Source: Cristatella mucedo
Lineage: Eukaryota; Bryozoa; Phylactolaemata; Cristatellidae
Direction: 5' to 3'
DNA length: 64,000 nucleotides
Assembly (NCBI GenBank): GCA_009760855.2
Contig: WPIO01000117.1
Location: forward strand, 1,091,001 to 1,155,000
Numbering within the stretch: the first letter of the stretch is position 1; the number at the start of each line of letters is the position of its first letter. The notes under the pieces were generated by a model. It saw nothing but the letters and a program-made list of their open reading frames with translations, did not search any database and had not been told where the DNA came from. The translations under genes and the position numbers were made by a program. This document shows, piece after piece, positions 14,369-25,552 of this stretch.

Positions 14369-15139
14369 TTTCCTTTAGTGTGCATTTATTTGCCACGCCT
14401 TCCCACAAAAGAAGTCGGTATCCATAGCGCAGAGCAGTCTGCCCGTTCGGCAGCGGCGGAGGCGGAGCAGGCGTCCTAGCGTCCTCGTGCCATGGCAACG
14501 TACGAGTGGCGAGTGGCGAGAGGCGAGGCCGCAGAGCAGAGCGCCGCCCGCGAGCAGAAATGCCGACCGGCGCAAAGCCTCAGGCGCAGCGTGTCCCGAC
14601 TTGCACGAACGCTAGCGGCGCAGCTGACTGCTTATTTGTCGCGCGACTCCTGCTACTTTTTACCGAACGTCATTTTCGCAAGTAGTTCCGCGTCGCAGCA
14701 ATTATGGAACCGCGACTGGCTAAAAGCATGTCGTCGGCCGAAATCCGGCCGACGCCGCCGCACACCATCGACGCTCCGGTCCGCACGACCACTCGGTTCC
14801 GGGCTGCGTCGCTGCGAGCGCCAGAAGGCAGCGCGGCAAGCTCGCGCGCCGAGCCACCGCGACCCGGCAACAGCGAACGCCTGGCTGAGTCCGAGCCTCT
14901 GTGTAGTCTCTCCGCACTCGTTTATCGGATAGCGAAGCAGCCCCTCCGGCGTTCCCACGCGCGGCTGCGAGTCGATTTACGGCCGCCGTAATGATGCCAG
15001 CAGCGGTGTCACTTGACGCGGCCAGCGAGCGGCAGCGGACTGCGCGCGTTACGAAAGCCGGGCGGCGGAGCGATGCGGCGAGCCGCCGCGGCGGGCGTGG
15101 TGGGAGTGAGCGAGATCGGCGAGTTCGCGTCCGCCACCG

Positions 15140-15320
15140 CCGCCGCAGCCGTGAGGCGCCGCCGCAGCCGTGAGGCGCCGCCGCAGCCGTGAGGCGCCGC
15201 CGCAGCCGTGAGGCGCCGCCGCAGCCGTGAGGCGCCGCCGCAGCCGTGAGGCGCCGCCGCAGCCGTGAGGCGCCGCCGCAGCCGTGAGGCGCCGCCGCAG
15301 CCGTGAGGCGCCGCCGCAGC
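15140..15320. repeat. 19-bp minisatellite, about 9 copies
   Basis: Perfect tandem copies of a 19-bp unit (CGCCGCAGCCGTGAGGCGC register). As 19 is not a multiple of 3, translation cycles through all frames and gives a 19-residue repeat. Confidence 0.95.
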
Positions 15321-15338
15321 GGCCGCCGAGCGCCGCGC

Positions 15339-15384
15339 GACCGTTCATCGCCTGCGCTTCGACGCGCTGGCGCGATGAACGGTC
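15339..15384. repeat. Hairpin, 13-bp perfect arms
   Basis: GACCGTTCATCGC (15339-15351) and GCGATGAACGGTC (15372-15384), just 3' of the minisatellite. Confidence 0.9.
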
Positions 15385-16934
15385 ATGAGCCAGCGGCCTG
15401 CGTTTGCCAGCCCGTCAGCGGTACCCGCAAACAGGCTGAGGGCTGAGCTGGACAGTTCACCGCGGCTCGCTCAAAACCTTCGGCGGCGGCGGCGGCAGAG
15501 GTGGCGGCGGCGTTCTCTGCGAACTTGTCTCTATCGACGTGTCCTTACGCCGCCGCGCGAACACAGCGCTCGTCTCGGGGCTCGTCCGAAGCGACATCTG
15601 GCGACAAATGCCGGCTGGCGTCGCTCGCCGGCTGGACGAAAGTGGCGGCATGGCAGCGATGAGGAGCGGCCGCAGCCATTTAAGGTAAAAAAAAGAAGAA
15701 AAAAATTCCCATAGCTGAGGCGAGTCTATTCAACAGCCACCGAGGTTTTACCGCGGCACCCAGCATCAGCCCTGACCAAGGTCAAGGCTGTCGAGCGGAG
15801 CCGCTGAGCGCCTCGGACGCCGCTCGCCTCCCCGGCCCACCACCCCCCCCCGCCCCGCCCCGCTCTCAGCGCTAGGTCACGACTGAGCGGCCCGCTCTCA
15901 GCGACGTAAAGCGCGACTGGCTGAATACAAACATGACTTGAGCTATCGCGACGCCTGGACCTCGGAGTGTGTGACATAACCGGCAGCGAGCCGCTGTAAT
16001 TTGAGAGTGGCATAATTGGGAATAGCGAAATTTCTGGCCGTCATAGTCTGGCCGACGCGCCGCCGCCGCCGCCGCCGCCGCGCAGTCGCACTTGGCGTCG
16101 CCGGCTGCCAGAGAGAGGCGCCTGCTGGCGGTGCTGCGTCTTTTTATAGCCCAGCCTGAGTGCTGAGTCACAGTCGAAGTCGACTTCGAGAGATCCGATG
16201 GCGAGCGTGAGTCAGAAGTGAGCTGCTTTTTGCCGTAAGTAGCGCCCAATCGTGGACGCGGACGCTCTCGAATGCGACAATAGCAATCGAGGCAATCGTC
16301 ATTATTTCGTCATTATTTCGACTGCGGTGCCTTAAGAGAGCCGAATCTCCCTCCATCCGGTCGCTTTCGACGCGCGACCGGCATATCGTCGCCAAAATTG
16401 GCAAAGAGCCGGACGGCTGCCCAGTTGCGCCACGCCTTCCCGCTTGAGGTTGCGCCGCCGCCACCTCCTCCTTATTTGCAAATCGGCGATCGCAAAGCAT
16501 TCTAACTAAGCGGCTGCGGCCCGAACGAGCGCGCGGGCGGCGTGCGCGTGCGCGCGCCGTGGCCGCCTAGCCGGCGAGCGCCGGGGGCGGGGCTGGCTGG
16601 AGACCCGGGCTGGAGACTCGCGTCCCGCGGCGGCGCGACCGCGGCTCGGCGGGACCCCGCCGCCGCTGCCAGCCTCGCTCTGGCTCCGACACCGCTCCCG
16701 CCGCGAGCCTCGCTCTCGCTCCGCTCGTCGCGCCGGTACGGAGCGAGAGGAGGAAACCGCTGGGGAGCCTTTGCCGAGACGGACGTTTACGCGAGCTTAA
16801 GAGAGTCGAGGGTACCGGGTGGGGGACGAGGGAGGAGGGCGGCACGCTGCCGCATCCGCCGCCGCGTGCCACCTAAAGCCGAACAGCCCGAGGCGGCGGC
16901 GGCGGCGGCGGAGCGAGTCGCGCGTCCCACTTCT

Positions 16935-17445
16935 TTAATCGAGTAATAAGAATAATGATAATAATACATCTTTTTTAACTGGGTAGCTAGCGTATTTTTC
17001 AAGCTCAAAAAAGTACAGACGGTACTCTGAAGTGTCTGAAAAATGAATTATACTCAAGTATACCCGTAAACTTTACTTGCATGACCAGGGCCGCGATACA
17101 TTTGAATATAATCCACTTCTAATAAAGCCGGATTTATTCGCTTTGCTGAATATTTTGGGTCGCATTCATTCAAATGTGTGAAATAGAATTAAAATGCATT
17201 TATATAGAAGTTCTACAACACGACCATGTAATATTTATGAATAAATTTTCAGAAATGTACTCCCAGTCTATTTAATTTTAAGAACTTGCACCCACATGCA
17301 GCCTGCCACGATCTACTCAGTATGCTGTCTTTGGTAGTGGCGTTTTATTATTTTGATATTTTATATTATTTTACTATATTATATCATTATTTTATATTTT
17401 TCATTATTTTGTTTTAGTACTATTAAGTCCAATAAATCCTGACGG
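16935..17445. other. AT-rich island
   Basis: About 500 bp of AT-rich DNA with abrupt GC-rich borders. It holds ATAATAATA at the left, TATTTATG/AATAAA-like motifs, and a TTATTATTTTATATT low-complexity part at 17347-17420. No element termini or open frame identified. Confidence 0.6.
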
Positions 17446-18279
17446 AAACGCTCGCCTCGCTCCTCCGAGTAACCAAGTAACCACCTTCGACGCGAGCGTG
17501 GTCTCGCCGGGGGGGGGGGGAGCTCTTGACTTGGGAGCCCCTCCGAGCCATCATCCGAGGGGAGCTTGTGGTGGCTGACTGCAGGTGCGTGCCCGCAATG
17601 CTGCTTGCCGCTCGGCGCGTACTCCTAACGACTTGGCATTCGAGGCGAACGCGCGGCCGCTCGGTGTGCCGGCGTCGATGCCTCGAGACACGTCGGCCAT
17701 TTCTAATGCCGCCCTCCTCATCCGGTAGAAGCTGCGCGATAGCGCATCGCCAGGTCGCGGCGGGTCGCCACTTCGCGCATTTAAAAGACCCGGAAAGGGA
17801 CGGCGGCGCTCCTTTGCGACTAGTTCGAGGTGCGAGACCACGGGCGCGTCCTTTGCTGCCGCTAGTTGCCAGCGCAAGGATATCCGAACCTAGTTGATAA
17901 TAAAAAAAAAGAAGAGCTCATCTCCAGCGAGGCGTCTCTAGCAAGAGGCATTTGGGAAAGTTGCAGCAACGCCCTATGTGGGAGGCGAACGAACGAACGA
18001 CAGAAGGGTTCGGTGCGGCGGCGGCTTCTTTTTAGCGCTACTCAAATCGTCGGCCGCCGTCGCGGTCGTCCCGTGCGGCTCGCTGTAACGACGAGGTCGC
18101 GCTTCCTTCCTTCCGAACCTGCACCGAAGGCGACAGCTTCGCGGCGAAGGAGACGCTAGCGAGGCAGGATTGGCCAGCAGCCGCCGCCGCCGCCAGTCGC
18201 GGCTGCTCTGGTCTTCTCGGGCGCTGCGGCGCCTAGATACGGCAGGGCGCGACAGGTCATTTCTCTCACCGTCGGCGCC

Positions 18280-18316
18280 GCCGCCGTGGCCGGTCGCTAC
18301 GACCGGCCACGGCGGC
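18280..18316. repeat. Hairpin, 16-bp perfect arms, 5-nt loop
   Basis: GCCGCCGTGGCCGGTC (18280-18295), loop GCTAC, and its exact complement (18301-18316). Confidence 0.9.
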
Positions 18317-18637
18317 GCTCGGCGTCGCGCGGCGAGCTATTTTAAGCGCCGCCCGCGCTTAAGCGAGTGAGCGCTTCCTCGAGGCCGCTGAGCGGCGAAG
18401 GCGCTCAGCCGCTGAGCGGCGGCGGCGGCGGCGGCGGTGGCATTGCCCGGGGAGTACGTGCACGAGGACGAGTGGGATGACGCGCTGCGCGATTATCGCG
18501 AAAACGGCCGACTGCGAATGGCGGGACGGGGGGGGGGGCGCCAGCTTTGAAAAAAGCGTCGTCTCACCTCGGACGCCGCGCGAAACACGCGCTTTTCGCC
18601 CGCCGCCGCCGTCGCTTTTAAATGCCTCGTCTTTTGC

Positions 18638-18688
18638 GCAGCGCCTCGCAGCGCCTTCGGCGGCGGCCGCGTCGCTGCGAGGCGCTGC
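18638..18688. repeat. Hairpin, 16-bp perfect arms
   Basis: GCAGCGCCTCGCAGCG (18638-18653) and CGCTGCGAGGCGCTGC (18673-18688), 19-nt GC-rich loop. Confidence 0.9.
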
Positions 18689-18790
18689 TCGCTTCGACGC
18701 GGCCGCCGCGCGCGGCGCTCTGCGCACTTTCCGCCCCTTTCCTCCGCAGCTCCGCAGACTTCTCGGGGCGATATTAAAAATGACGATAGT

Positions 18791-19238
18791 GAAATAATGA
18801 TAATGATAACGAAAACGAAGATTAGACATTTGCCTAGCACCGTAGGAGAGCTGACTCTCTTTCCATGTACTGCACGCGTACTGGAAAGGAAATACGTGCG
18901 TACGTGCATGTGAGCGCGCGAGTTTGCATGCCCGCAGATCAGCGGTGTGTGGATGGATACCTGTAGGTTGGGCCGTTCGAGCCAGCCAACCTCCAGCGAT
19001 CCGAAAAAGGTGAAACGAGAATCGCTTCAGACGCCGCAGTATAAGCGAGCTTTAGAGGCGGAAAAAAGCAGGTGCGTTCGTGCGCTTGTTCCGTTGACGC
19101 GTAGGTGGTGGGGGAATCGAGCGCCCCGGTTCGTTAACTAGCACCTGGAGCGAGACGCAATAATAACTAATAATAACAAAGCTAGCAGATTTACCTGCCT
19201 CGCTTAGAGGTTAGTTCGAGGCATAGCTCCACGATTTG
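18791..19238. other. Anonymous sequence
   Basis: Returns to moderate GC. Short (ATA)n-like tract at about 19159-19177. No feature recognised. Confidence 0.4.
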
Positions 19239-19520
19239 AGCCGCAACGACATCTACTCTCCTGATGCCGACTATGGCACATCTTTTTCAGCGGTCCTGAA
19301 CTGCTACTTCTATGCTACTCACTACCTCAACTGCTCTCCTGACTCTGCTATGCTTCCCACTTTCTCTTTGTTGCGTGAGACGAAGTCTGTTGGCTACCGA
19401 ATGCGTACCGAAAGCCGCTTAGGCTGTGAGTGCGCTATACAAAACTCTCCTGCGTAACACCCACATGGTCTTTATGACTTTGTGGAGGTACTGACGGAGA
19501 TACATTACATTACATTACAT
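19239..19520 (+). mobile_element. Unit D, longest copy
   Basis: Starts CGCAACGACATCTACTCTCC, as do the 52.6 kb and (diverged) 63.5 kb copies. The first ~150 bp has no LINE coding similarity. The last ~110 bp (TACCGAATGCGTACCGAAAG then GCGCTATACAAAACTCTCC) matches the 3' end of LINE D at 43.4 kb. It ends in tandem ACATT/TACAT pentamers at 19500-19519. Best read as a SINE-like element parasitic on LINE D. Confidence 0.7.
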
Positions 19521-19524
19521 TTGA

Positions 19525-21440
19525 GCCAGAGAATAAAGGGACCCATATGTAAGTGGCAGAATCTCGGAAGTCTATACACTGCTTGATTGGAAGCCAGTGT
19601 GGGTCAGCGAGAGGCAACTGCGACGCTCACGACAGACAAGCCTAGCTAGAGAGCTTTGCACCAACTGTAAGCGCCTGATTGCACAGGCTGCAGACCAACA
19701 AGTCGTGAGTTACAGAAGTTGAGACGGGATGTCACCAATGCATGAACCAGTTTTGATGTAGTATCCCTGTCTAAGCAGGCCTGAAATTTTAGCAATGCTA
19801 CCTTAATGAAAGTATGCAGACTAGACCGTGGAGCTGCTGTGATCGTCTAGTGAAAGGTCAATTTGGAACAGGACACCTATACATATACAGACTATATACA
19901 TATACAGACTGCCTGCAGGTTGCCTGAGCGATTTAGTGCAGATGCTACAGGAGATATACTAGGAAAGCAGATTTTGAGCGTTAAGCTGTCCAATTTCCAA
20001 GTCACGTTCGGTTTTCCCATAATCAGTAAGTTGGTCTTATCTTCCTTCAAAATTGAGAAAGTTTGCTGCCATTCAAGTGCGGGTGGCAGCAATGCATGCA
20101 CCAAGCGAGTCGAGCTGGAATTTTACGAGCTGGAGGAGGGCTGGAAGGCACCGAAGTAAGGGTACAGCTGGATGCAAGATGGAGGCTATACATTCCGGAA
20201 AGAAGCAGACCCAGAGCAGGGCCCTGAGAGATACCCTGCACTTGCGTGGCTGATTGTTGCCCGGCGACATCAACGCTCTGCAGTCCCCCACTGAGATAGG
20301 ACCTAAGCCATTGCAGTGCTGTGCCACCGACGCTGCCCAGGCGAGATGAGGGGCATTCTAGAAGGGCTCAGTGATCGCTGAAATCAAACGCTGCCGAAAG
20401 ACGAAGCATGACAAGCAGAAAGACCAAGACCTAAGTCTGCACTCCTGAGAAGTTAGGTTTACACCTCAAGCAATGCTGACTCTGGTGCTCTGGATCAACT
20501 CCAAAACCAGGCTGGCAATTACTTGATGAGTTTCTTAGTTTCAATGTAAGAGTGTAGTCGGTCTGCCACTACTCGTTCCAGAGTCTTAGATAGGAACAGC
20601 AGTAGGGAAACTAGGCAAATTTTCTCAAGTTTGGCGGGCCTTTGTGATCCGTCCTTCTTTTGCATGTACCTGCTTACGCTATGCCTGCTGCTTTCGGATG
20701 TTTCCACCAATCGTTTGGTAATGCTTTATATGCAGCATCTATAAAGTGCCTAGAAAGAGATTCAGTTCTCCAAGGGTGCCATTCAAATGTTTCATTACTA
20801 TTATTATCATCAAGTTCTCTTGGTCTAGTGTTGCTTTTTTAATTAGTGGCTTAACAAAAAATCTTTTTGAAAGGTGCAGGGACAAGACCTGAAGCTAAGG
20901 GCATATTTATTATGCTGTTATGCATGGTAACAGCAGATCTAAGCATCGTGGAAGTAGGACGGTGGGAACAGGGTCTAGAGGGCTAGTCGTCTCCTTTGAC
21001 TGGAAGATGAGTTCCCGGATAAGCTCTTAACTCTTGGCCGCCTTTAATGTGACATTGCGATGCTGCACAGAATTGAGGGAAAGGAGTCCTTTGGGGATGT
21101 TACTGCGGGACGCGAGTCCGTCTAGCGGAAGGGCTCGAATGGATGCTGCCACCTTGAGGATGGACTCTCCGATCTTGTCTATACATCTTGCTGATTCTGT
21201 AACCTTGGGGACAGACACCCTGATCTTGTTCGTTGTTCTGATAAAGAAGCCAGAGACGCGATCAGCTGGATCACCACAAGGATCGCTCGGTGGGGAGCCA
21301 GCCTGAGAACGGTTAAGGATGCGGTTTATGGTGGACAGCGGCATTAGTGAGGCGGCGGCTCCGTACTGACTGCCCTGGAGGTTGCGCTGCTCTGTTTGGA
21401 TTCGTTGGACGATCGAGAGCTCGCGATCGCTACGCTGCAA
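19525..21440 (-). mobile_element. LINE B-type retrotransposon, long decayed copy
   Basis: Read on the minus strand this gives, in order, pieces of a non-LTR reverse-transcriptase protein. About 21350-21260: linker before the RT (TINRILNRSQ, then RVSGFFIRTTNKIR). About 21000-20900: RT N-terminal part (TSPLDPVPTVLL). 20595-20520: LSKTLERVVADRLHSY. About 20090-19990: post-catalytic part (IMGKPN, LTLKI). About 19690-19530: C-terminal part, nucleotide-similar to 26.56-26.72 kb. Stops and frameshifts break every frame. The 139-codon open minus frame at 21027-21446 is the best preserved piece. The YxDD catalytic segment is not identified. A LINE tail is nested inside. Confidence 0.75.
20645..20807 (+). 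mobile_element. LINE tail nested in the minus-strand LINE
   Basis: A + strand LINE 3' end (GTGATCCGTCCTTC, ATAAAGTGCCTAGAAAGAGA, TTCAGTTCTCCAAGGGTGCC, (ATT)/(ATC) tail) interrupts the older minus-strand LINE between its RT N-terminal piece and the LSKTLERVV piece. Confidence 0.7.
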
Positions 21441-21934
21441 GAGCACCCGGCCGCGTGCGACTCACTTGGACGGCGCGAGGCTGACTTTCGCTGACCGGCG
21501 ACCGCATCGGATGACGCAGACTGGCGAGCAGCAGCAGTCTGCCCTACCAGCTCGAGCTCCGGCCGAGCAGCGTCGGCCCGCACGGATGTAAGCCGCTTCG
21601 AGAGGCCACGCTTGGCAGGCGACGGCACGCCGACGGATCGGAGGCGACGTGCCGTCTTTTCGTGGCGTTTCGTGGCGTCCTACGTAACGTCGTGCGATGG
21701 ATGCCACTGGCCGAAGCGCCTGCCGAGCGAAGCAGGCGAAGCAGCCGACGGCCGTTCTGCCACTCGAAAGATTGAGTGGGGGGCAGCGTTGGCGCCGATG
21801 GACCGAACAGGCGCGCAGCCGTGCGTCACGAGCCCCTTTCACGCAGCTGCTGAGGTCATCGCGCGGTCTTGACGCCTTCCTATTTCCGTCCGACGCGAAG
21901 ACGCCCGCAGTCGTAGTTCGCTCGAGACCTCAAT

Positions 21935-21986
21935 CTAGCCATGGCCGCCGCCGCTTCCGCCGGAGGGCGGCGGCGGCCGTGGCTAG
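21935..21986. repeat. Hairpin, 20-bp arms with one mismatch
   Basis: CTAGCCATGGCCGCCGCCGC (21935-21954) pairs with 21967-21986, 19 of 20 positions, 12-nt loop. Confidence 0.85.
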
Positions 21987-22039
21987 CCTGCTAATCCTTC
22001 GTTCGCCACTCACCGGTTCGCTAGAGATGGCGCGACAAT

Positions 22040-22101
22040 CTATAGAGTCTATATATTATATAGAGTCTATATATATATATTTATAGAGTATATATATATA
22101 G
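22040..22101. repeat. TA-rich tract
   Basis: Imperfect (TA)n interspersed with TATAGAGTC repeats. Confidence 0.85.
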
Positions 22102-22841
22102 TTAGGGATACGACCGCGGTTCGGAGTTGGCGGCGGGTCGCTGTCGAGTGGAGGAAATTATGAATAAACGCTGAGGTCGCTCTCGCACGGCGGCCAGGCA
22201 GGCGCCGCGCCAGCACAACCTCGCGTCCAGTCGTCCGTTTCGCCATGCGACACACGAGCTCCGAGAACCGGATGGAGGCGGGCGAGAGGGCATCTGGTAT
22301 CTGCTTTGGGCTGCTGGCCGGCGACCAAGTTTCTTTTTAAACTTGGTCAAGCCAGGGTTTGTGACGTCAGTCGAGCGCTACCTCCGAGAATTGGGAGCCG
22401 ACCAGCTGAAAGTGGCGTCTGTGGGATCCGAGCCGCGCGCGCCGCGCGTCATTAAAGGCGGGAGCTAGCTGACTCGATTCGGAATCTTCGCGGGCGGAGC
22501 GATGCGAGGCCTGATTAGAAAGTATTTTCGTAAGTAGATAGGTGGGTGGGTAGGTAGGTAGGTAGGTAGGTCGGAGCAAAAACGAAGGTACGTAAAGGTG
22601 ACTGATTGATTGGGCGAGACCTCGATGCGCCGCTCGATGGGTGCCCGCCGTCGGCGAGCTCGCGCTGAAAGCGCCGGGCGGGCGCGGTTGGGCGTAGGCC
22701 GCGGTCGTAGCTCGCTCGGGCTGTACCGGGAGCCCGAGCTACGACGAGTTCAGTCGAGGGGCGTCGGCGCGCGCTGAGAGAGCCCCGGCGGCGGCGCGCC
22801 GACAGAGAGGCGTCGCGGCGAGCAGAGAGAGATAGCCCGGC

Positions 22842-22868
22842 GGCGGCAGGCCGTCGGGGCCTGCCGCC
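22842..22868. repeat. Hairpin, 11-bp perfect arms
   Basis: GGCGGCAGGCC and GGCCTGCCGCC with a 5-nt loop. About 110 bp upstream (22706-22746) lies an imperfect inverted repeat TCGTAGCTCG.../...CGAGCTACGA. Confidence 0.85.
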
Positions 22869-23176
22869 TCCGCCACCGAAGCGCTCTCTCAGCGTTCAAG
22901 CGTGGCTCTCGCTCACCACAACGAGCCACAACAAAACTCAGTTTGTGCTGGGGTCGGTGAGCGCTCCGGGAAGCGACAGCGGCGGAGTCGTTCGAAGATC
23001 GTCTTTTTCAGATTTGAATTTAGTAATCTCCGTTAACTAAAGCGAAAAAGCCCATCCGTCCTTCCCTCAGTAATGCGACAAGATGGCGGCCAGTACTTCC
23101 GGAGTGACTCGTAATAGACGCGTAATTCTACTATGACTCAGCGAAGCGAGTACGAAGGCAGCGAGCTGTAGAAATC

Positions 23177-23395
23177 GTAATAATAATATCGTAATATAAT
23201 AATAATGTATTTGCATAGCGCCCTCGGAGAGCTGATTCTGGTTCGAGGCACTTTGCAGATGCGGTAAAGAAAGCTTGACCGATGATTAGTGGCAACATTT
23301 GCAATGTCATGAAGGATAACATTGTTAAATGTGACCTGCACAGGGTCGACATGTAGATACGGTTAGTGGCAGCAGGCGCACTTTCAGCGGTTGCA
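23177..23395 (-). mobile_element. LINE tail, variant subfamily
   Basis: Minus strand shows CACATTT, GCATCTGCAAAGTGCC, a stem-loop ending CTCTCCGAGGGCGCTATGCA, then an (ATT)n-type tail at 23177-23206. It is a diverged relative of LINE B (same variant as 20.7 and 29.8 kb). Confidence 0.7.
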
Positions 23396-23813
23396 GAAGC
23401 AGAGCTCGCTCGGTAGGCGCTCGCGCGGGCGTCCGCCTGCGTCCGTCCGTCCGGCTGCGGCCGCCTCCGCCGCAGCACTCGCTACAGATCGCGGCATTGT
23501 CTTGTCAAAATGGGTCAGTCAGCCTCTGGGGCTTTAGCCTCTGGCGTCAGAAGCCCTCGGTCCAGCTCCAGCGAGTAGGGCCTTCCCTTGCACCGCTCGC
23601 CCCACGTAGCGAAGCTCTGCTCTCGCCGCCCTAGCGCGGCGACCTCGGCCACGACCGCACACGTGAAGGAAATGGGCGCACCGCGCGAGCGGCGGCAGAA
23701 AGTGGAGCCATTCGCCGGAATCGGCGTCCGGCGGGCCCCGCGTCAGACGAAAAGCAACCGGCGATATTAGTTTTGCAGGCATCAGGCCGCCGGCGTATAT
23801 GGCGTAGTCCAGC

Positions 23814-24080
23814 TAATGCGGCGTCGTCTTTTGCTTTGAGCCTGGTCAGTTTCTGCTACGGGCCGGGCACGCTGCCCATACAGCAGGCAGTTCAACAATG
23901 TCGCCAGCGTCTGCTTACATCTACGCTAAACAAACCTTTTCTGTTAACAGAGTTTCCCTCTGAAACCTCAACACTAAACCCTCAAACCTAAACGCGCTGG
24001 CGGACAGGCTGCAGTAGGCACTGTGCCCATAGCAGAAACTGACCTGGCTCTACGGACTACGGACAGACGACGCGGCGTTA
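23814..24080. mobile_element. Foldback (long inverted repeat) element, putative MITE
   Basis: Outer arms TAATGCGGCGTCGTCT (23814-23829) and 24065-24080 match at 14 of 16 positions. Inner arms at 23838-23863 and 24025-24050 (core GGTCAGTTTCTGCTA) match at 24 of 26. The ends could include a TA duplication (TAATG.../...GTTA). The centre (CTCTGAAACCTCAACACTAA) is non-coding. No known family is claimed. Confidence 0.6.
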
Positions 24081-25552
24081 GTTGCACGGTCGGCCATTTT
24101 CCATGACGTTCGTCCCCCCCCCGCCCCGCCCCCGCGACGCGTCAGCCATACCGCGGCACGTCAGATCACCGTCCTTTAGCGCAACCGAAGACATTCTCGA
24201 AGGAAGCTCTCCCCCGGAAGCGCGGGCCGCGCTGGAGCGGCTCGCAGGCAGCGATGGCGGCGCTCGGCCGCCCGCACACGTGCATGCCGGGATGCCGGCC
24301 TGACCTGAGCGAGCGAACTTTCCGGCCGCGCTCAGCGCGTTCATCCTGAAAGCGACGGCGGCCGAACTACGGTCAGCGCCGGCCGGCCGCCGCCGCCGCC
24401 GCTTTCAGTTGCGAGCGCGCGAAGCCGCGCCGAAATGATTCGAATGATGGCGTCCGGGCGAGCGGCCGCCCGTCAATGGTGCGGCTCTTAGCGCGGGGCG
24501 CTGCCGGCGGAGTGGGGGGGGGCGACTGACCGCCGCGGCCGCATTGCTGAGCAGCACCGGAAGCCCGCAGCAAACCGAAAGCCTGACGACCGGCGGCGCG
24601 CCGCGCCGCCTTTTTCTGGGTTGGGAGAAAGAGCGGAGGGCTCGGGGAGCGGTGAGGCGACGCAATTGACCGACGCGAGCGCCAGAGGTCAGCCAGCAGC
24701 GCCCATCAGTTCCCCCGCCCCGCCCAGCTTAGCGGTCGCCTCGCCCCCAACGCAACGAACTACACACCGAGGCGCGCGGCGGCGCGCTGAAGGACGCGGT
24801 GCCCCTGAGGGACGCGGTGCCCTCGTAGGAAGAGACGCCGGCCGCCGAAGAGCTAATCCGTGCGCCGGCGTTTCGCCCGCGAGCGAGCGAGAGCGGCGCG
24901 TAATCGCAGCGCGAAAAGCGAGCCGAGCGTTCGCGCGCGCGCGAGAGAGAGAGCCGAGTCGAAAACCCGACTCAGCGCGTGCGTGCTGTGCTGGCCGCTG
25001 GCTGAGAGCGCCGCGGCTGGTAGTCAGCGCTTCGCGGTCGGGCGGGCGGGCGCTGGCGTCGGAGCCGGCGGTGGCGTCTTCGCACTTCCGTATTCGCTCC
25101 GGTCCCCTGGTCCGTTTTCGATCGCACGACGACGGCTAGCACCGACCGCTGCAATGCGCCGGCCGCGCGAGGGAACTAGGAGGATGGAGTGGGGAGGGTT
25201 TGGTGCGCTCGCCAAGCGACCAATCCCGCGATCGGGACGTGAGAATCGGGTCGGACAACAAAAGGGGAGCCATTGAGCCGCTCTTGAGCAGTCTTTGAGG
25301 AGCATTTGAGCGGTCGAGTGAGGAGATTGGAGTGCGAGTTTTGCCGACGACTAGCGAGCCGACGACGCTCGAAACGCCTCGCTGCCGCCGTCAGCAAGCG
25401 GCACATGCTGAGTCTCAGTGGAGGCCACCCCTAATGGCGGCTGCTTCCGGCTCAAGCTCGCTTCGCGCTAGGAAACGCTACCCCATCGATCCGTAGCGCC
25501 TTTCAAAGCGACAAGCCAGGGTGGTAGTGACGTTGGTCCAGCAGGGATAGTG

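Larger units (their letters stand above)
14369..16934. other. GC/CpG-rich block
   Basis: Strongly CpG-rich throughout, including (GCC)n at about 16060-16080, and C-run 15843-15850. Many overlapping Arg/Ala/Pro-rich frames occur on both strands, none with a domain I recognise. It could contain a promoter or CpG island of a gene whose exons lie elsewhere, but I see no direct support. Confidence 0.4.
17446..18790. other. GC/CpG-rich block with two strong hairpins
   Basis: No recognised gene. G-run 17510-17520. An AACG tandem lies at about 17985-18000. Open frames on both strands are Arg/Ala-rich and uninformative. Confidence 0.4.
21441..25450. other. Long GC/CpG-rich block
   Basis: Mostly GC-rich, CpG-rich DNA with many Arg/Ala/Pro-rich frames in all phases and no domain I recognise. 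It contains (TA)-rich patches at 22040-22101, a (GGTA)n tract at 22540-22571, hairpins (21935-21986, 22842-22868), a LINE tail (23177-23395) and a foldback element (23814-24080). It may harbour a CpG-island promoter, but no core promoter or exon could be supported. Confidence 0.4.

Noticed and set aside
15140-15320. CRISPR array
   Set aside because: The 19-bp units are directly contiguous with no spacers, in an animal genome.
21027-21446. 139-codon minus-strand frame as a host exon
   Set aside because: Its content and the downstream minus-strand pieces fit the linker and N-terminal RT region of a non-LTR retrotransposon.
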